A stretch of 64,000 nucleotides of DNA from Collimonas sp. OK412 (GTDB lineage Bacteria > Pseudomonadota > Gammaproteobacteria > Burkholderiales > Burkholderiaceae_D). Made by a program: the position numbers and the translations under genes. Below are positions 41,203 to 50,556 of the stretch, in pieces (position 1 is the stretch's first letter; the number at the start of each line of letters is the position of its first letter). The DNA lies in contig NZ_FOLC01000006.1 in assembly GCF_900112135.1 (NCBI RefSeq), forward strand, positions 186,001-250,000. The letters run 5' to 3'. The notes below the pieces were generated by a model. The model was not told the DNA's origin, searched no databases, and saw only the letters and a list, made by a program, of their open reading frames with translations.

Positions 41203-42001
41203 GCACGGTATCCCGCAGCAGGCGGTCCAGCACGGTGAAATCCTGCTGTTCGTCGTGGACGGGCGCAAAAGCATGGCTGAGCCGGTCCAGGTGAAATTCA
41301 AGAAACTGGTTGATGAGCGGCATGGCCAGGCCATGCTCGGACTCCAGCGCCCGACGCTTGATTGACAGCAGTTCGGCAATCGCATTCTTGAGCGGGGTAT
41401 CGACGACGATGGCATCAACCATATCCTGGAAGCGCATGGGTACCGGCCCGCGCTCTTGTTCTATCCATATGCAGGCGAGCAAAGGCCGAAGTACGTATAG
41501 GTACTTCTTGAGGCGAACGGTTTCTCCGCGCAAATGCTCGCGATAATTTTTCCTGGCCATGTGCAGATAATGGTGGAAAGCGCGTTCAGGGCGGCTGACC
41601 TGGCCGGCAGCTGTAACTATAGCCGGGAGGAATGCCGGATCTGCCTTGTAGATCACTGGCGACGACAGCCATTCCACCAGCGTGGCGTTACCGTTGCGCA
41701 GCAGGCCAAGCGCCTTGCGCAGATCCCAGCCGCTGACGTCATAGACATCGCTGATAGGAAGTTCAATGACATCCCGTCCGGGAAGGACGGTCAAATACCA
41801 GTCCAGGCGATTGGCATAGATAAAACGCACATCGTAGTCGCTGTCGGGTGAAGCAAAGCCCCAGCCGCGGCTGCCAGACTCGCATGCGAACAGCACCTTG
41901 ACGGCGTATTCAGCTTCAATCCGGGCAAGTGTGGCGTTGATCTGGATTCGGACATCGGGATCGATCGGGTGCTCGGCGTCGTGATCGGTAGGTTTATCCA
42001 T
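41195..42001 (-). CDS. Nucleotidyltransferase of the RNA-ligase-associated (RlaP-like) group
   Basis: A 268-residue protein with the pol-beta nucleotidyltransferase signature GSRGWGFASPDSDYDVRFIY near residue 43-62 (catalytic Asp pair in SDYD). A helical C-terminal half follows (HHYLHMARKNYREHL, RLKKYLYVLRPLLACIWIE). It matches COG3541-type proteins, some described as RNA ligase-associated polymerases found beside rtcB. It may add nucleotides to damaged RNA ends before ligation. It converges on rtcR with an 8-bp overlap, which supports a link to the rtc system. The start at 42001 has no good ribosome-binding site. Confidence 0.75.
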   Translation of the reverse strand: MDKPTDHDAEHPIDPDVRIQINATLARIEAEYAVKVLFACESGSRGWGFASPDSDYDVRFIYANRLDWYLTVLPGRDVIELPISDVYDVSGWDLRKALGLLRNGNATLVEWLSSPVIYKADPAFLPAIVTAAGQVSRPERAFHHYLHMARKNYREHLRGETVRLKKYLYVLRPLLACIWIEQERGPVPMRFQDMVDAIVVDTPLKNAIAELLSIKRRALESEHGLAMPLINQFLEFHLDRLSHAFAPVHDEQQDFTVLDRLLRDTVLT

Positions 42002-42182
42002 GGCGCAAATAAAAACACGTAGATTAGCCTAACGACCCGGCCCGCACAAATGTCTGTGTAAAAGCGGCCCGGATAGCGCGGGTATGGGACGGCATTGGGC
42101 GACGGCCGAGATGTCTGCGATTGCATCAAGCATCGACTTCACAGACAATACCTGAGCCAATTACAACAAGAGAGCTAACACT

Positions 42183-45035
42183 ATGATTATGTGGGGGATT
42201 CTTTGCGGAGCTGTGCTGGGTTGGCTATGGCCGAGCTCGGGATACGGTGACTTCGGCATCTTTTTGGGCGGCGGTCTTGGTTTGCTGGCGGGATTGGGAT
42301 TGCAGCATGCGGTCCGCAGCGAGATGCGCAAGTCGAACGAAAAATTGCGGCTGCAGATGCTGGAACTGTTGAAATCTCGCGGCGACAGCACAACTGTCCC
42401 TGACTCAACGCCGGCCAGCAAGCCCGCGTTGGCAAGCGCACCTGACACTCCGGTAGCGGCAGCAGCGCCGGCTGCAACCGCTGCCCGGCCAGCTACTCCG
42501 GATATCGCACCCGCTACGCAGCCGGCGGCGCCACCCGCACCTCCCCGCGTCCGTCCACCCGCTGAACCGAATGCCGTCGAGCTGGCTTTCGCCGCGGCCA
42601 AGAACTGGCTCCTTGGCGGCAACACCATAGTGCGTATCGGCCTGGTGATCCTGTTCATCGGCCTGTCTTTCCTGTCCAGCTACGCGGCGGCCGCCGGCCT
42701 GTTTCCGGTCGAGCTGCGGCTGGCGGTCGTCGCTCTTGCCGGAATTGCGCTGCTGGCTGTCGGTTTCGTCAAGCGCCAGGCCAGGCCGGCTTTTGCACTG
42801 GCATTGCAGGGCGGCGGCGTGGCGGTGATCTATCTCACCGTGTTCGCCGCTTTCCGCCGCTTTGACCTGGTTGCGCCCTTGCCTGCTTTCGGTTTGATGA
42901 TCGTGGTGTGCGCCTTGAGTTGCGCGCTGGCGCTGCTGCAGGATTCGCGCGCGCTCGCGGTGGCGGCTTTTGCCGGTGGTTTTGCGGTGCCGCTGCTGCT
43001 TTCCACCGGAGGCGGCAGCAGTGTCGCCCTGTTCAGCTATTACACGCTGCTTAACCTGGCGATCCTGTTCATTGCTTATAAACGTTCCTGGCGCGTGCTG
43101 AACATGGTGGGTTTTGTCGCGACCTTTGGCGTGGCTACGTTGTGGGGCGTGCTCAAGTACGAGCCGGCGCATTACATGAGTTCGCAGCTGTTCCTGATCG
43201 TATTCGTGCTGATTTATGTGGCGGCGGCGATCCTGTATGCACGCAACACGCCGACCCGGCTTGGCAACGCGGTCGACAGCACGCTAATGTTCGGCACTGC
43301 GCTGGTCGGTTTTGGCTTGCAGGCCGGCCTGGCCGACCAGTTCAAGTTCGGCGGCGCCTTTTCGGCGCTGGGATTTGCCGCCTTGTACCTGGTGCTGGCA
43401 GCGGTGCTGATGCGCCGCGGACGGGATAGCTATCGCCTGATGATCGAATCCATGATCGCCATCGGCCTCGGTTTTGTAACCCTGGCGGTGCCGCTGGCGC
43501 TGGACATGCGCTGGACATCGGCAGTGTGGGCGCTCGAAGGAGCCGGCGCGTTCTGGGTCGGCATGCGGCAGGCGCGCTGGATGCCGCGTGCGTTCGGGCT
43601 GTTGCTGCAGGTGGTGGCGGCCGGCGCTTTCCTGGCGGGGATCGAGGACAATGTGTCGGCCTGGCCGCTGGCCAATCCGATGTTCATGGGCGCCATGTTT
43701 ATCGCCTTGCCTGCATTCGCCATCGCCTGGTGGCTGCGCGGCGTGCTGCCGCACAGCGATTCGCGCTGGGCCAGGGAATTTGCCAAGGCCGAAGCCATGC
43801 TGTCGCAGCCGGTCTACCTGTTTGGTTTCGTGTTCTGGTGCCTGGCGTGGATAGTCGAGATATGCCGCGAGCTGCCCGGCAGCGAAACCGGCATGGCAAG
43901 CGTGCCGGTTTTCAGCGACGGCACCCAGCAGTTGCTGACGGTGCTGGCGCTGGTGGCGAGCGCATGGCTGTCGCTGCTGCTGGCGCGCAGGAGCAGCTGG
44001 ACAGTGGCCGCCTGGCCCAGCCGTTTCACCTTGCTGCCGCTGGCGCTCGGGTTTATCGCGCAGGAGCTGTCCGGGGAACGTGTCCTGTATACGCCGGCCT
44101 GGGCCATCTGGTTGCTGGCCCTTGGCTTGCATTACTGGATGCTCTACAAGAACGACACGCAAACCCAAAACAATATCGCCACCCTCAAGCTGAATCGCGC
44201 AACACATGTCGGCAGCGTCTGGCTGCTCACGCTGTTGCTGGCCGACTGCCTGTGGTTCGGCATCGAGCGCGGCAATTTGTGGCAGAGTTCCTGGGCCAGC
44301 GTGGTGCTGCTGGTCAGCGCGATTGCGGTATTGCTGTGTTTGTCGGTGTGGGCCGGCAGGGCCAACCGCATTGCGCTGCTGCCGGCGTTCAGGTGGCCGC
44401 TCGGCACGCATGCTGTCGCCTACTACTGGTATGCGGCTTTGCCGCTGACAGTGCTGGTGTTTTTCGGCGCGCTGCTGATGGCGCTGCTGTCGTCGGGACA
44501 TACGGCGCCGCTGCCGTATGTCCCGTTGCTTAATCCTACCGACCTGGCGCTGGCCCTCGCCCTCGGCGCGCTGGTATTCTGGCGCCGCGCGATTGTCGCG
44601 GCCCAGCCCTTGCCTGCCGGCGCCGGCTGGGTGCCGCGCAAACAGACGCTGCTGGCGCTGGCCGCGTTGGCATTTGTCTTGCTCAATACCGTCTGGCTGC
44701 GCACCGTGCATCATTTCTTCGGCGTGAGATGGGACAGCGCGGCGCTGTTTGACAGTTTTGTGGTGCAGACCGGCTACGCCATCTTGTGGACGCTGCTGGC
44801 GCTAGGCCTGATGCTGCTGGCGCACCGGCGCGTGCAGCGCGGTTTGTGGCTGGCCGGCGCGGCATTGCTGGGCCTGGTGGTGGTCAAGCTGCTGCTGGTC
44901 GATTTGTCGAATGCGGGCGGCGCGGAACGCATCGTCACCTTTATCGCGGTGGGCGCGCTGATGCTGGTGGTTGGTTATTTTGCGCCGTTGCCGCCAAAGG
45001 CGGCGGCGGATGCCGGTACTGTGAAGGAAGCGTAG
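42183..45035 (+). CDS. DUF2339 multi-pass membrane protein
   Basis: A 950-residue inner-membrane protein. A short hydrophobic N-terminus is followed by a charged stretch and an Ala/Pro-rich linker (about 70-130), and then by more than 20 predicted membrane helices beginning at GLSFLSSYAAAAGLFPVELRLAVVALAG. NWLLGGNTIVRIGLVILFIGL is the family signature. DUF2339 proteins are of unknown function and commonly sit beside DUF3999 proteins, as here; the next gene starts 3 bp after its stop. A role in envelope transport or stress response is only a guess. Confidence 0.85.
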   Translation: MIMWGILCGAVLGWLWPSSGYGDFGIFLGGGLGLLAGLGLQHAVRSEMRKSNEKLRLQMLELLKSRGDSTTVPDSTPASKPALASAPDTPVAAAAPAATAARPATPDIAPATQPAAPPAPPRVRPPAEPNAVELAFAAAKNWLLGGNTIVRIGLVILFIGLSFLSSYAAAAGLFPVELRLAVVALAGIALLAVGFVKRQARPAFALALQGGGVAVIYLTVFAAFRRFDLVAPLPAFGLMIVVCALSCALALLQDSRALAVAAFAGGFAVPLLLSTGGGSSVALFSYYTLLNLAILFIAYKRSWRVLNMVGFVATFGVATLWGVLKYEPAHYMSSQLFLIVFVLIYVAAAILYARNTPTRLGNAVDSTLMFGTALVGFGLQAGLADQFKFGGAFSALGFAALYLVLAAVLMRRGRDSYRLMIESMIAIGLGFVTLAVPLALDMRWTSAVWALEGAGAFWVGMRQARWMPRAFGLLLQVVAAGAFLAGIEDNVSAWPLANPMFMGAMFIALPAFAIAWWLRGVLPHSDSRWAREFAKAEAMLSQPVYLFGFVFWCLAWIVEICRELPGSETGMASVPVFSDGTQQLLTVLALVASAWLSLLLARRSSWTVAAWPSRFTLLPLALGFIAQELSGERVLYTPAWAIWLLALGLHYWMLYKNDTQTQNNIATLKLNRATHVGSVWLLTLLLADCLWFGIERGNLWQSSWASVVLLVSAIAVLLCLSVWAGRANRIALLPAFRWPLGTHAVAYYWYAALPLTVLVFFGALLMALLSSGHTAPLPYVPLLNPTDLALALALGALVFWRRAIVAAQPLPAGAGWVPRKQTLLALAALAFVLLNTVWLRTVHHFFGVRWDSAALFDSFVVQTGYAILWTLLALGLMLLAHRRVQRGLWLAGAALLGLVVVKLLLVDLSNAGGAERIVTFIAVGALMLVVGYFAPLPPKAAADAGTVKEA

Positions 45036-45037
45036 AG

Positions 45038-46429
45038 ATGAAATATTTCCCGATGCACGCTGCCGTGTGCCTGGCTGTCATGACGGCAGCCGGCGCCGCC
45101 TGGCCGGCGTCCGACCCAAATGACGCGCAGTCGTATGCGCTGCGCCTGCCGCTTGCCTTTGCCGCGGATGCGCCGTTGCAGCGCCTGGTCCTGCCGGCGC
45201 AGGCATTGGTGAGCCTGCAAACCGGCGGCTTGAGCGATGTGCGGATTTTCAACGCCAAGGGCCAGCCTCTGGCCATGGCCCTGTCCGACAGCGCCAGCCT
45301 GCGGCAAACCGAGAAACGCAAGATCGAGCTGAAGTCGTCGCCCATCATGGGCAGCGCCGACCTTGCCGACCTATCGGCATCTTCGCTGCGGATCGAAGAA
45401 CAGCAAGGCAAGCGTATCGTGCAAATCGACAGCAACCCAACAGATGCCGGCGCGCCCCGCAAAAAAGTGCTGGGCGCATTGCTCGACACGCGCGCCATCG
45501 ACGATCCGGTGGTGGACTTGGTGCTGGACGTGGATTTGCCCGACGCGCAGCCGGTTACCTTCGACCTGCAAGCCAGTAAAGACCTCAAATACTGGCGTCC
45601 GCTGGCGGAGACCGTGCTGTACCGCGCCGAAGCGGGGGCCGGCGGGATGGGCAGCGACCATGTCGAACTGCCTGCCGCCGATCTCAAGGAGCAGTACCTG
45701 CGCGTCACCTGGACCGACGCCGCGGGACGGACCGCGCCGGTCACCATGCGCAGCGCGACATTGACTACCGCCCGTGGCGTCACCAGCACCGCCCGGGTCA
45801 CGGCCGCGCTGGCCCAGCCGGTGCTGGACAACCCCTATACGCTGCGGTTTTCACTGCCCTTCGCGACGCCGGTGGCGGCGCTGAAAATCAAGCCGGCGGG
45901 CGACAATGTGCTGCTGCCGGTGCGGGTGCTGGGCCGCCAGGATGCCGGCCAGCCATGGACCTTGATGACGGCCAGCGTCATTTATAAATTGCAGACCGGC
46001 GGCAAGCTGCAAACCAGCGCAGCCATCGAACTGCCGCCGACCGCATATCGCGAAATCAAGATCGAAGCGGACAAGAAAACACAGGGGTTCTCGGCGCCGC
46101 CGGAGATCAGCCTGGAATTCGAGCCGGTGCAGATCGTGGCGCTGGTCAATGGCCCGGCGCCGTTCACCCTGGCGGCCGGCCTTGCCAGCGCCAGCAGTCC
46201 TTATCTGCCGATGCAAAGCCTGATGCCTGGTTACCGCCCGGCGCAGGAGAACAGCTTGCCGTTGGCGAAAGTGGACGGCGCGGCGGCGCTGGTGGCCGCA
46301 CCCGCCGGGCGCGATGGCATGCCGACGCGCAACATCATTCTGTGGACGGTATTGCTGCTGGCGGCTTCGGCCTTGGGCGCGATGGCCTGGGTCCTGCTCA
46401 AGCAAAATGCCAATCCGCCTCGGCAATAA
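45038..46429 (+). CDS. DUF3999 envelope protein
   Basis: A 463-residue protein with a signal peptide (AVCLAVMTAAGAAWPAS), an extracytoplasmic beta-rich region (PLQRLVLPAQALVSLQTGGLSDVRIFNAKGQPLAMAL; VLDVDLPDAQPVTFDLQASKDLKYWRPLAE) and a C-terminal membrane helix (NIILWTVLLLAASALGAMAWVLL). This matches DUF3999, the usual partner of DUF2339. The ATG at 45038 is 3 bp past the upstream stop, with GAAGG in range. The pair probably forms one envelope complex of unknown task. Confidence 0.85.
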   Translation: MKYFPMHAAVCLAVMTAAGAAWPASDPNDAQSYALRLPLAFAADAPLQRLVLPAQALVSLQTGGLSDVRIFNAKGQPLAMALSDSASLRQTEKRKIELKSSPIMGSADLADLSASSLRIEEQQGKRIVQIDSNPTDAGAPRKKVLGALLDTRAIDDPVVDLVLDVDLPDAQPVTFDLQASKDLKYWRPLAETVLYRAEAGAGGMGSDHVELPAADLKEQYLRVTWTDAAGRTAPVTMRSATLTTARGVTSTARVTAALAQPVLDNPYTLRFSLPFATPVAALKIKPAGDNVLLPVRVLGRQDAGQPWTLMTASVIYKLQTGGKLQTSAAIELPPTAYREIKIEADKKTQGFSAPPEISLEFEPVQIVALVNGPAPFTLAAGLASASSPYLPMQSLMPGYRPAQENSLPLAKVDGAAALVAAPAGRDGMPTRNIILWTVLLLAASALGAMAWVLLKQNANPPRQ

Positions 46430-46485
46430 ATGTGCAGTTTGTTGTTTTTGGGAAACATGATTGCCTAAAATTTATTGGCATTCTA

Positions 46486-46572
46486 GAAAGTAAGTTATTG
46501 TGTTATCCGACTGTTATTGGTGATTTTAGTAACGTTTCTCACCAATTAACTTTCTAACTTTCACTTACTTTC
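46486..46572. repeat. Widely spaced inverted repeat upstream of the M48 gene
   Basis: GAAAGTAAGT (46486-46495) and its exact complement ACTTACTTTC (46563-46572) flank an AT-rich 67-bp segment that contains the likely promoter of the M48 protease gene. It could be an operator pair for looping, or chance; no protein is obvious. Confidence 0.3.
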
Positions 46573-46611
46573 GTTATTGACCAAAACAACGATTTCACAG
46601 AGGGGATTCAG

Positions 46612-47388
46612 ATGAACATGAAATTTAAGCTGTTGGCGTTAGTTGCAACCACGGCATTGGCCGGTTGCGGAGCAGCGGGTGGCGGCGTCGCCGGCGTGAA
46701 CGTGGACGGCATGATGGCAGCAGGCGGCACCGCACTCAAGGCAGCGTCCTTGAGCGATACCGATGTCAAGACCATGTCGGACGACGCTTGCGCCGCCAGC
46801 GACAAGCAAAACAAGATTGCGGCGCCGAAGAGCAAATACGATGTGCGCCTGAACAAGGTGGTGCAGGGTTTCAGCCCCAGCCTCAACGGCGCGCAGACCA
46901 ATTACCGTGTCTACATGACGAAAGACGTCAACGCCTGGGCCATGTCGAATGGCTGCATCCGGGTGTATAGCGGCTTGATGGACATGATGAACGACAGTGA
47001 ATTGCGCGGCGTGATCGGGCATGAAATGGGGCACGTGGCATTGGGCCACACCAAAAAAGCCATGCAAACCGCTTATGCCGTGACGGCTGCGCGTACTGCC
47101 GCAGGCGCGACGGGCAACGCAGTGGTCACCAACCTGTCGGCATCGCAGCTGGGCGAGCTGACTGAAAAAATCATCAATGCCCAATTTTCCCAGGTGCAGG
47201 AAAGTGCCGCCGACGACTATTCGTTTGACCAGCTGACCAAGATGAACATGGATCGCAAAGGGCTGGTGACAGCATTTCAAAAGCTGGCAAAACTGGACGG
47301 CGGCGCCGGCGCCAGCATGCTCAGCTCGCATCCGTCGTCAACCGACCGCGCCCAGCATATCCAGCAACGGATCGATCAGAACAAGTGA
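46612..47388 (+). CDS. M48-family metalloprotease lipoprotein (LoiP/YggG-like)
   Basis: A 258-residue lipoprotein (LLALVATTALAGC) with the zinc motif GHEMGHVALGH near residue 141 and the third-ligand helix QESAADDYSFDQL near residue 197. It ends in the SSHPSSTDRAQHIQ block seen in outer-membrane M48 proteases. It lacks the membrane helices of HtpX, so it is of the LoiP/BepA type that surveys outer-membrane proteins. AGGGG precedes the ATG. Monocistronic, with a long AT-rich upstream region. Confidence 0.9.
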   Translation: MNMKFKLLALVATTALAGCGAAGGGVAGVNVDGMMAAGGTALKAASLSDTDVKTMSDDACAASDKQNKIAAPKSKYDVRLNKVVQGFSPSLNGAQTNYRVYMTKDVNAWAMSNGCIRVYSGLMDMMNDSELRGVIGHEMGHVALGHTKKAMQTAYAVTAARTAAGATGNAVVTNLSASQLGELTEKIINAQFSQVQESAADDYSFDQLTKMNMDRKGLVTAFQKLAKLDGGAGASMLSSHPSSTDRAQHIQQRIDQNK

Positions 47389-47430
47389 TCTGAGGCGAGT
47401 ATCGCAGGCGCTGCGCCTGTCCTCATCGGG

Positions 47431-48291
47431 TCAGTTGAGGTGGGGATAGGTGAAGCCGATGAAGTGGACCGCGTTGACCGCGAAATGGACGATGATCGCA
47501 GCCTCGATGCGTTGCGTGACGTAATAAGCATAGGCATAACCCAGGCCGGCAACCGTAGCCAGCAGCACGTAGGTGCCGCCCCCGGCCATGTGCGCCGCGC
47601 CGAACAAGAGCGCCGAGCAGGCGACTGCCAGCAGCGGGCCATAACGAAAGCGCGCCAGCGACAAGGCCAGCCGGTCTTGCAGCAAGCCGCGGAAAAAAGC
47701 TTCTTCCGCTACTACTGTAAAGAACAGGTTGGTGAACAAGAACAGCGCGGTAGCCTGGCTTAGCTTGAAATCCGGTTTGACATAGCCGATAGCGGTCGCC
47801 AGGCCGAGCACGGCAATGACTGCAACCAGCGCGATGGGCCAGGTTTGCTGCAACAGCTTGCGCCATTCAGTTGCGGAGCTGGCGCGGCGGCACAGGAACG
47901 CCAGCAGGACCAGGCCGGCGGCGCCTTTGTCGAAGTTGGCATACTGCGTGAAGGGCACGGAGTCGGCAGACAGGCGCAGTTGGGAAATCAGTATCGGATT
48001 ATTGAACCCAGGCAACCGATGCAAGGCCAGCGCCAGGGCCAGGAGGGTTGCCGCCATGCCGAACAGGAGGCTGGTTTTGCGCTGGGTGGCGGCCGCCAGG
48101 TAAGCAGCCAGGAAAAATATCGCGAGTGCGAGCACCGCAACGGGGCTCAGGACAGCGGCAGCGAAGCCGCTGACAACCGCGCCGGTGGCGATTGCCATCC
48201 ACGGCGGCAGGAGGAAACGGTCAGTCAGTCGGAGGGGTTTCAGCCAGGCCGCGGCAATCGCGATGGCGAGCAAGGCAAAGGTAAGCGGCAT
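47431..48291 (-). CDS. CPBP-family intramembrane metalloprotease
   Basis: A 286-residue polytopic membrane protein with the CPBP/CAAX motifs EEAFFRGLLQDRL near residue 196, FGAAHMAGG near residue 234 and HFAVNAVHF near the C-terminus. These carry the paired Glu, Arg, His and His/Asn of the intramembrane active site. Bacterial members are implicated in processing small secreted peptides or in immunity to them, but no such peptide gene is apparent here. Start at 48291; AGGAC is close by. Confidence 0.85.
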   Translation of the reverse strand: MPLTFALLAIAIAAAWLKPLRLTDRFLLPPWMAIATGAVVSGFAAAVLSPVAVLALAIFFLAAYLAAATQRKTSLLFGMAATLLALALALHRLPGFNNPILISQLRLSADSVPFTQYANFDKGAAGLVLLAFLCRRASSATEWRKLLQQTWPIALVAVIAVLGLATAIGYVKPDFKLSQATALFLFTNLFFTVVAEEAFFRGLLQDRLALSLARFRYGPLLAVACSALLFGAAHMAGGGTYVLLATVAGLGYAYAYYVTQRIEAAIIVHFAVNAVHFIGFTYPHLN

Positions 48292-48349
48292 CAGTCCTGG
48301 CGCTCCGCGATGGCAGTCAATCCAGGACCGGTGGCGGACAAGACCGGAC

Positions 48350-49264
48350 TTACCGGTTTACCTTGCATGCGGTATCGGTATCCCAGCGTCCGGAGCAAAT
48401 GCGCCAGCGGCACAATTCACCTTCGATCATGCCCAGCTGCTTGCAGCGCTGCAGCAAGCCTCCTGTGCTGTCGCCGGCTTTGCGTTCAACGATGTCGGGC
48501 CCGTCGGAGGCATTTTGCGCGAGTACAGGCTCTGCAGCTTTCTTCTTGGCTTGTTGCCTGGACTTCGCGGTTTCCTTGGCTTTTGGCGGTTCGTTCACGC
48601 TGTCGCCATGGGAAACCAATGCCGTCAATATGTTGACATCGCTGTCGCTAGGCTGGGCGCCGGCTTTCGGTGCATTCGGCGCTTTTGGCGGGGCGACTTT
48701 TTTCTCTTGGACATTGCGATTCACCAGCGGTGCGTTCACGCTCTTGGGAGCCGGCTTTGGTTTCGACGCCTTGGGTTCTTCCAGCGCCTTCTTCAGCGCG
48801 GTGGAACTGACCGGCACGCCGGCTTCCAGGGTCTCTGTCAATTTGGCGCGAGGATCGGCCGACGCTTCGTCGGCTTTATCGGCATGCGCGGCTGGATCGT
48901 TTTCGATCACTGCTGCTTGCGATTCTGTCTTTTCCGCGGATGCGGCATCGTTGGCGGCAAGTGCAGGAGCTGGAGTGCTTGGCGGCAATTCTTTCGGCGC
49001 CGGGGCGCTGGCCGCGATCGCGGTTTCGGGCTGGCTGCCGCGTTGGTTCAAGGCAAAATAACCGCCTGCGCCGATCGCCGCCAGCAAGACGACGACGAGT
49101 CCCGCACGCAAGGCGCCGGAGTTTTTTTGTGCGCTGGCCTTCGAAGGCGATTCCTTGCCTTCCAGGGCATTCAGGATGCTGCCGCTGCTGTTTTCTGTCG
49201 CCGTCGAGCCCGATAACAAATTCGGTTTTACGGAGCCGCGCGCAGTTTCTTCAGATGGTTGCAA
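48350..49264 (-). CDS. Uncharacterised single-pass membrane protein with Cys-containing C-terminus
   Basis: A protein of about 304 residues. A cytoplasmic Ser-rich N-terminus is followed by one membrane helix (ALRAGLVVVLLAAIGAGGYFAL, about 52-73) and a long Ala/Pro/Lys/Glu-rich spacer. The short conserved-looking C-terminus is LLQRCKQLGMIEGELCRWRICSG...DTAC, with four cysteines. The layout resembles TonB-like or scaffold proteins that span the periplasm, but I do not recognise the family. The start is uncertain: TTG at 49264 with GGAG upstream, or TTG at 49279. It lies between the CPBP gene and the T6SS locus. Confidence 0.55.
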   Translation of the reverse strand: MQPSEETARGSVKPNLLSGSTATENSSGSILNALEGKESPSKASAQKNSGALRAGLVVVLLAAIGAGGYFALNQRGSQPETAIAASAPAPKELPPSTPAPALAANDAASAEKTESQAAVIENDPAAHADKADEASADPRAKLTETLEAGVPVSSTALKKALEEPKASKPKPAPKSVNAPLVNRNVQEKKVAPPKAPNAPKAGAQPSDSDVNILTALVSHGDSVNEPPKAKETAKSRQQAKKKAAEPVLAQNASDGPDIVERKAGDSTGGLLQRCKQLGMIEGELCRWRICSGRWDTDTACKVNR

Positions 49265-49415
49265 GACACAAATCTCCAAATGTCAGTTATTGAACACAGA
49301 CCGACGTGACGCCAAGTTTGATAAGGTATACTCTCTGACAACTAAATATGTCAACTGGCAATATATTACCAAAAAAATATAATTTTTCTTTGGTAATATT
49401 CACGAGAAGGTTTTT

Positions 49416-50255
49416 GTGTTCGTCTTAGTCGTCGCCCTTTACTTTCTGCTTGCATGCGGCGTCGCCGGGCTGCTGTTGTTCCCGGCTGCCCGCGAGATTG
49501 TTTATTTGGCATTGGCCAAGCGCCGGCAGCAGATTGGGGCGCAGGTCCAGAACTGGCGAGACCGCCGGTCCGAGACCACAAGATCCCTTTCGCAAAACCT
49601 GCAGGCATCCAGGCTCTCAAGCTGGCAGTTCATCAAGCGGCATCAATGGATTCTACTCGCCGGAATGGCGGTCGTGCTGATCCCGCCTTTGACTGCGTGG
49701 ATGTTGAGCGGTAAAACCATGCTGGGCAGCTATGATGATTCCGGGCAAGTAGTTAACCAGCAGATTGCCGCATTGCTGGAAGGCGAGCAGCTGGTACCGC
49801 CGCCGCCGCTGCCGCCTGAGGTGTTTACTACACAGGAAGTGGCGCAAGTGCGGCCTATGCTGGATACCGCCAGCCGTAACTGGCAGGCGCTGGATGCCGA
49901 TTTCACCCAGCGCTTGCTGATGACTTTCAAGATCATGAAAGAGAAGCACGGTTACGACATGGTCATTATTGAAGGGTATCGTAGCCCCGAACGGCAGAAT
50001 GCCCTGGCGCAAATGGGCGGCAGCGTGACCAACGCCAAGGCGTTCCAGAGCTACCACCAGTACGGCCTGGCAGCCGATTCTGCGTTCATGCGCAGCGGCA
50101 AGCTGGTGATTACAGAGAAAGACCCGTGGGCCATGCGCGGTTACCAGCTGTATGGCGAAGTGGCGGAATCGGTCGGACTGACGTGGGGTGGCCGCTGGAA
50201 AATGATGGACCTGGGCCACGTGGAATTCCGCAAGCCGGGCGTAATGAAAAGATAA
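49416..50255 (+). CDS. M15-family peptidoglycan peptidase, TagX-like T6SS accessory
   Basis: A 279-residue protein with two N-terminal membrane helices (about 1-24 and 73-92) and a periplasmic M15/VanY-type domain. Zinc motifs are YRSPERQNALA...SYHQYGLAADSAF (HxxGxAxD) and WKMMDLGHVEF. The start is GTG with GAAGG five bases upstream. Such M15_4 peptidases at T6SS loci (for example TagX in Acinetobacter) open the cell wall for assembly of the secretion apparatus. An intrinsic terminator follows, so it forms its own unit ahead of tssM. Confidence 0.82.
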   Translation: MFVLVVALYFLLACGVAGLLLFPAAREIVYLALAKRRQQIGAQVQNWRDRRSETTRSLSQNLQASRLSSWQFIKRHQWILLAGMAVVLIPPLTAWMLSGKTMLGSYDDSGQVVNQQIAALLEGEQLVPPPPLPPEVFTTQEVAQVRPMLDTASRNWQALDADFTQRLLMTFKIMKEKHGYDMVIIEGYRSPERQNALAQMGGSVTNAKAFQSYHQYGLAADSAFMRSGKLVITEKDPWAMRGYQLYGEVAESVGLTWGGRWKMMDLGHVEFRKPGVMKR

Positions 50256-50352
50256 GAGAAATATAAAATCGTTGTATCTGCGCAAAAAAATCGACAAAAA
50301 GAGGGATGGCATGGCGAGGCGATTGATAGTATCGGGCAATAAAATTTCAGGT

Positions 50353-50390
50353 GGCGGGATCGCCGTCCGGCGGGCGACGCCCCTTTTTTG
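50353..50390 (+). terminator. Intrinsic terminator after the M15 peptidase
   Basis: GGG-A-TCGCC pairs with GGCGA-CG-CCC around a small loop and is followed by six T residues at 50384-50389. The rest of 50256-50556 shows no gene and should contain the tssM promoter. Confidence 0.65.
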
Positions 50391-50556
50391 CAATGCAATC
50401 CTGGTCCTTTGTTCAGGCTGACACAGTCATGCAGCACAGCTTGCTCAGCGGCCGAAGCAGCCGTTACGTTGTTGTGAACAGGCAACAATTTGTGGCCGTC
50501 GGCGTACGCCGTTAGCATCCCTTCCAAAAGAATCAACCATTTAATTACTGATACCT

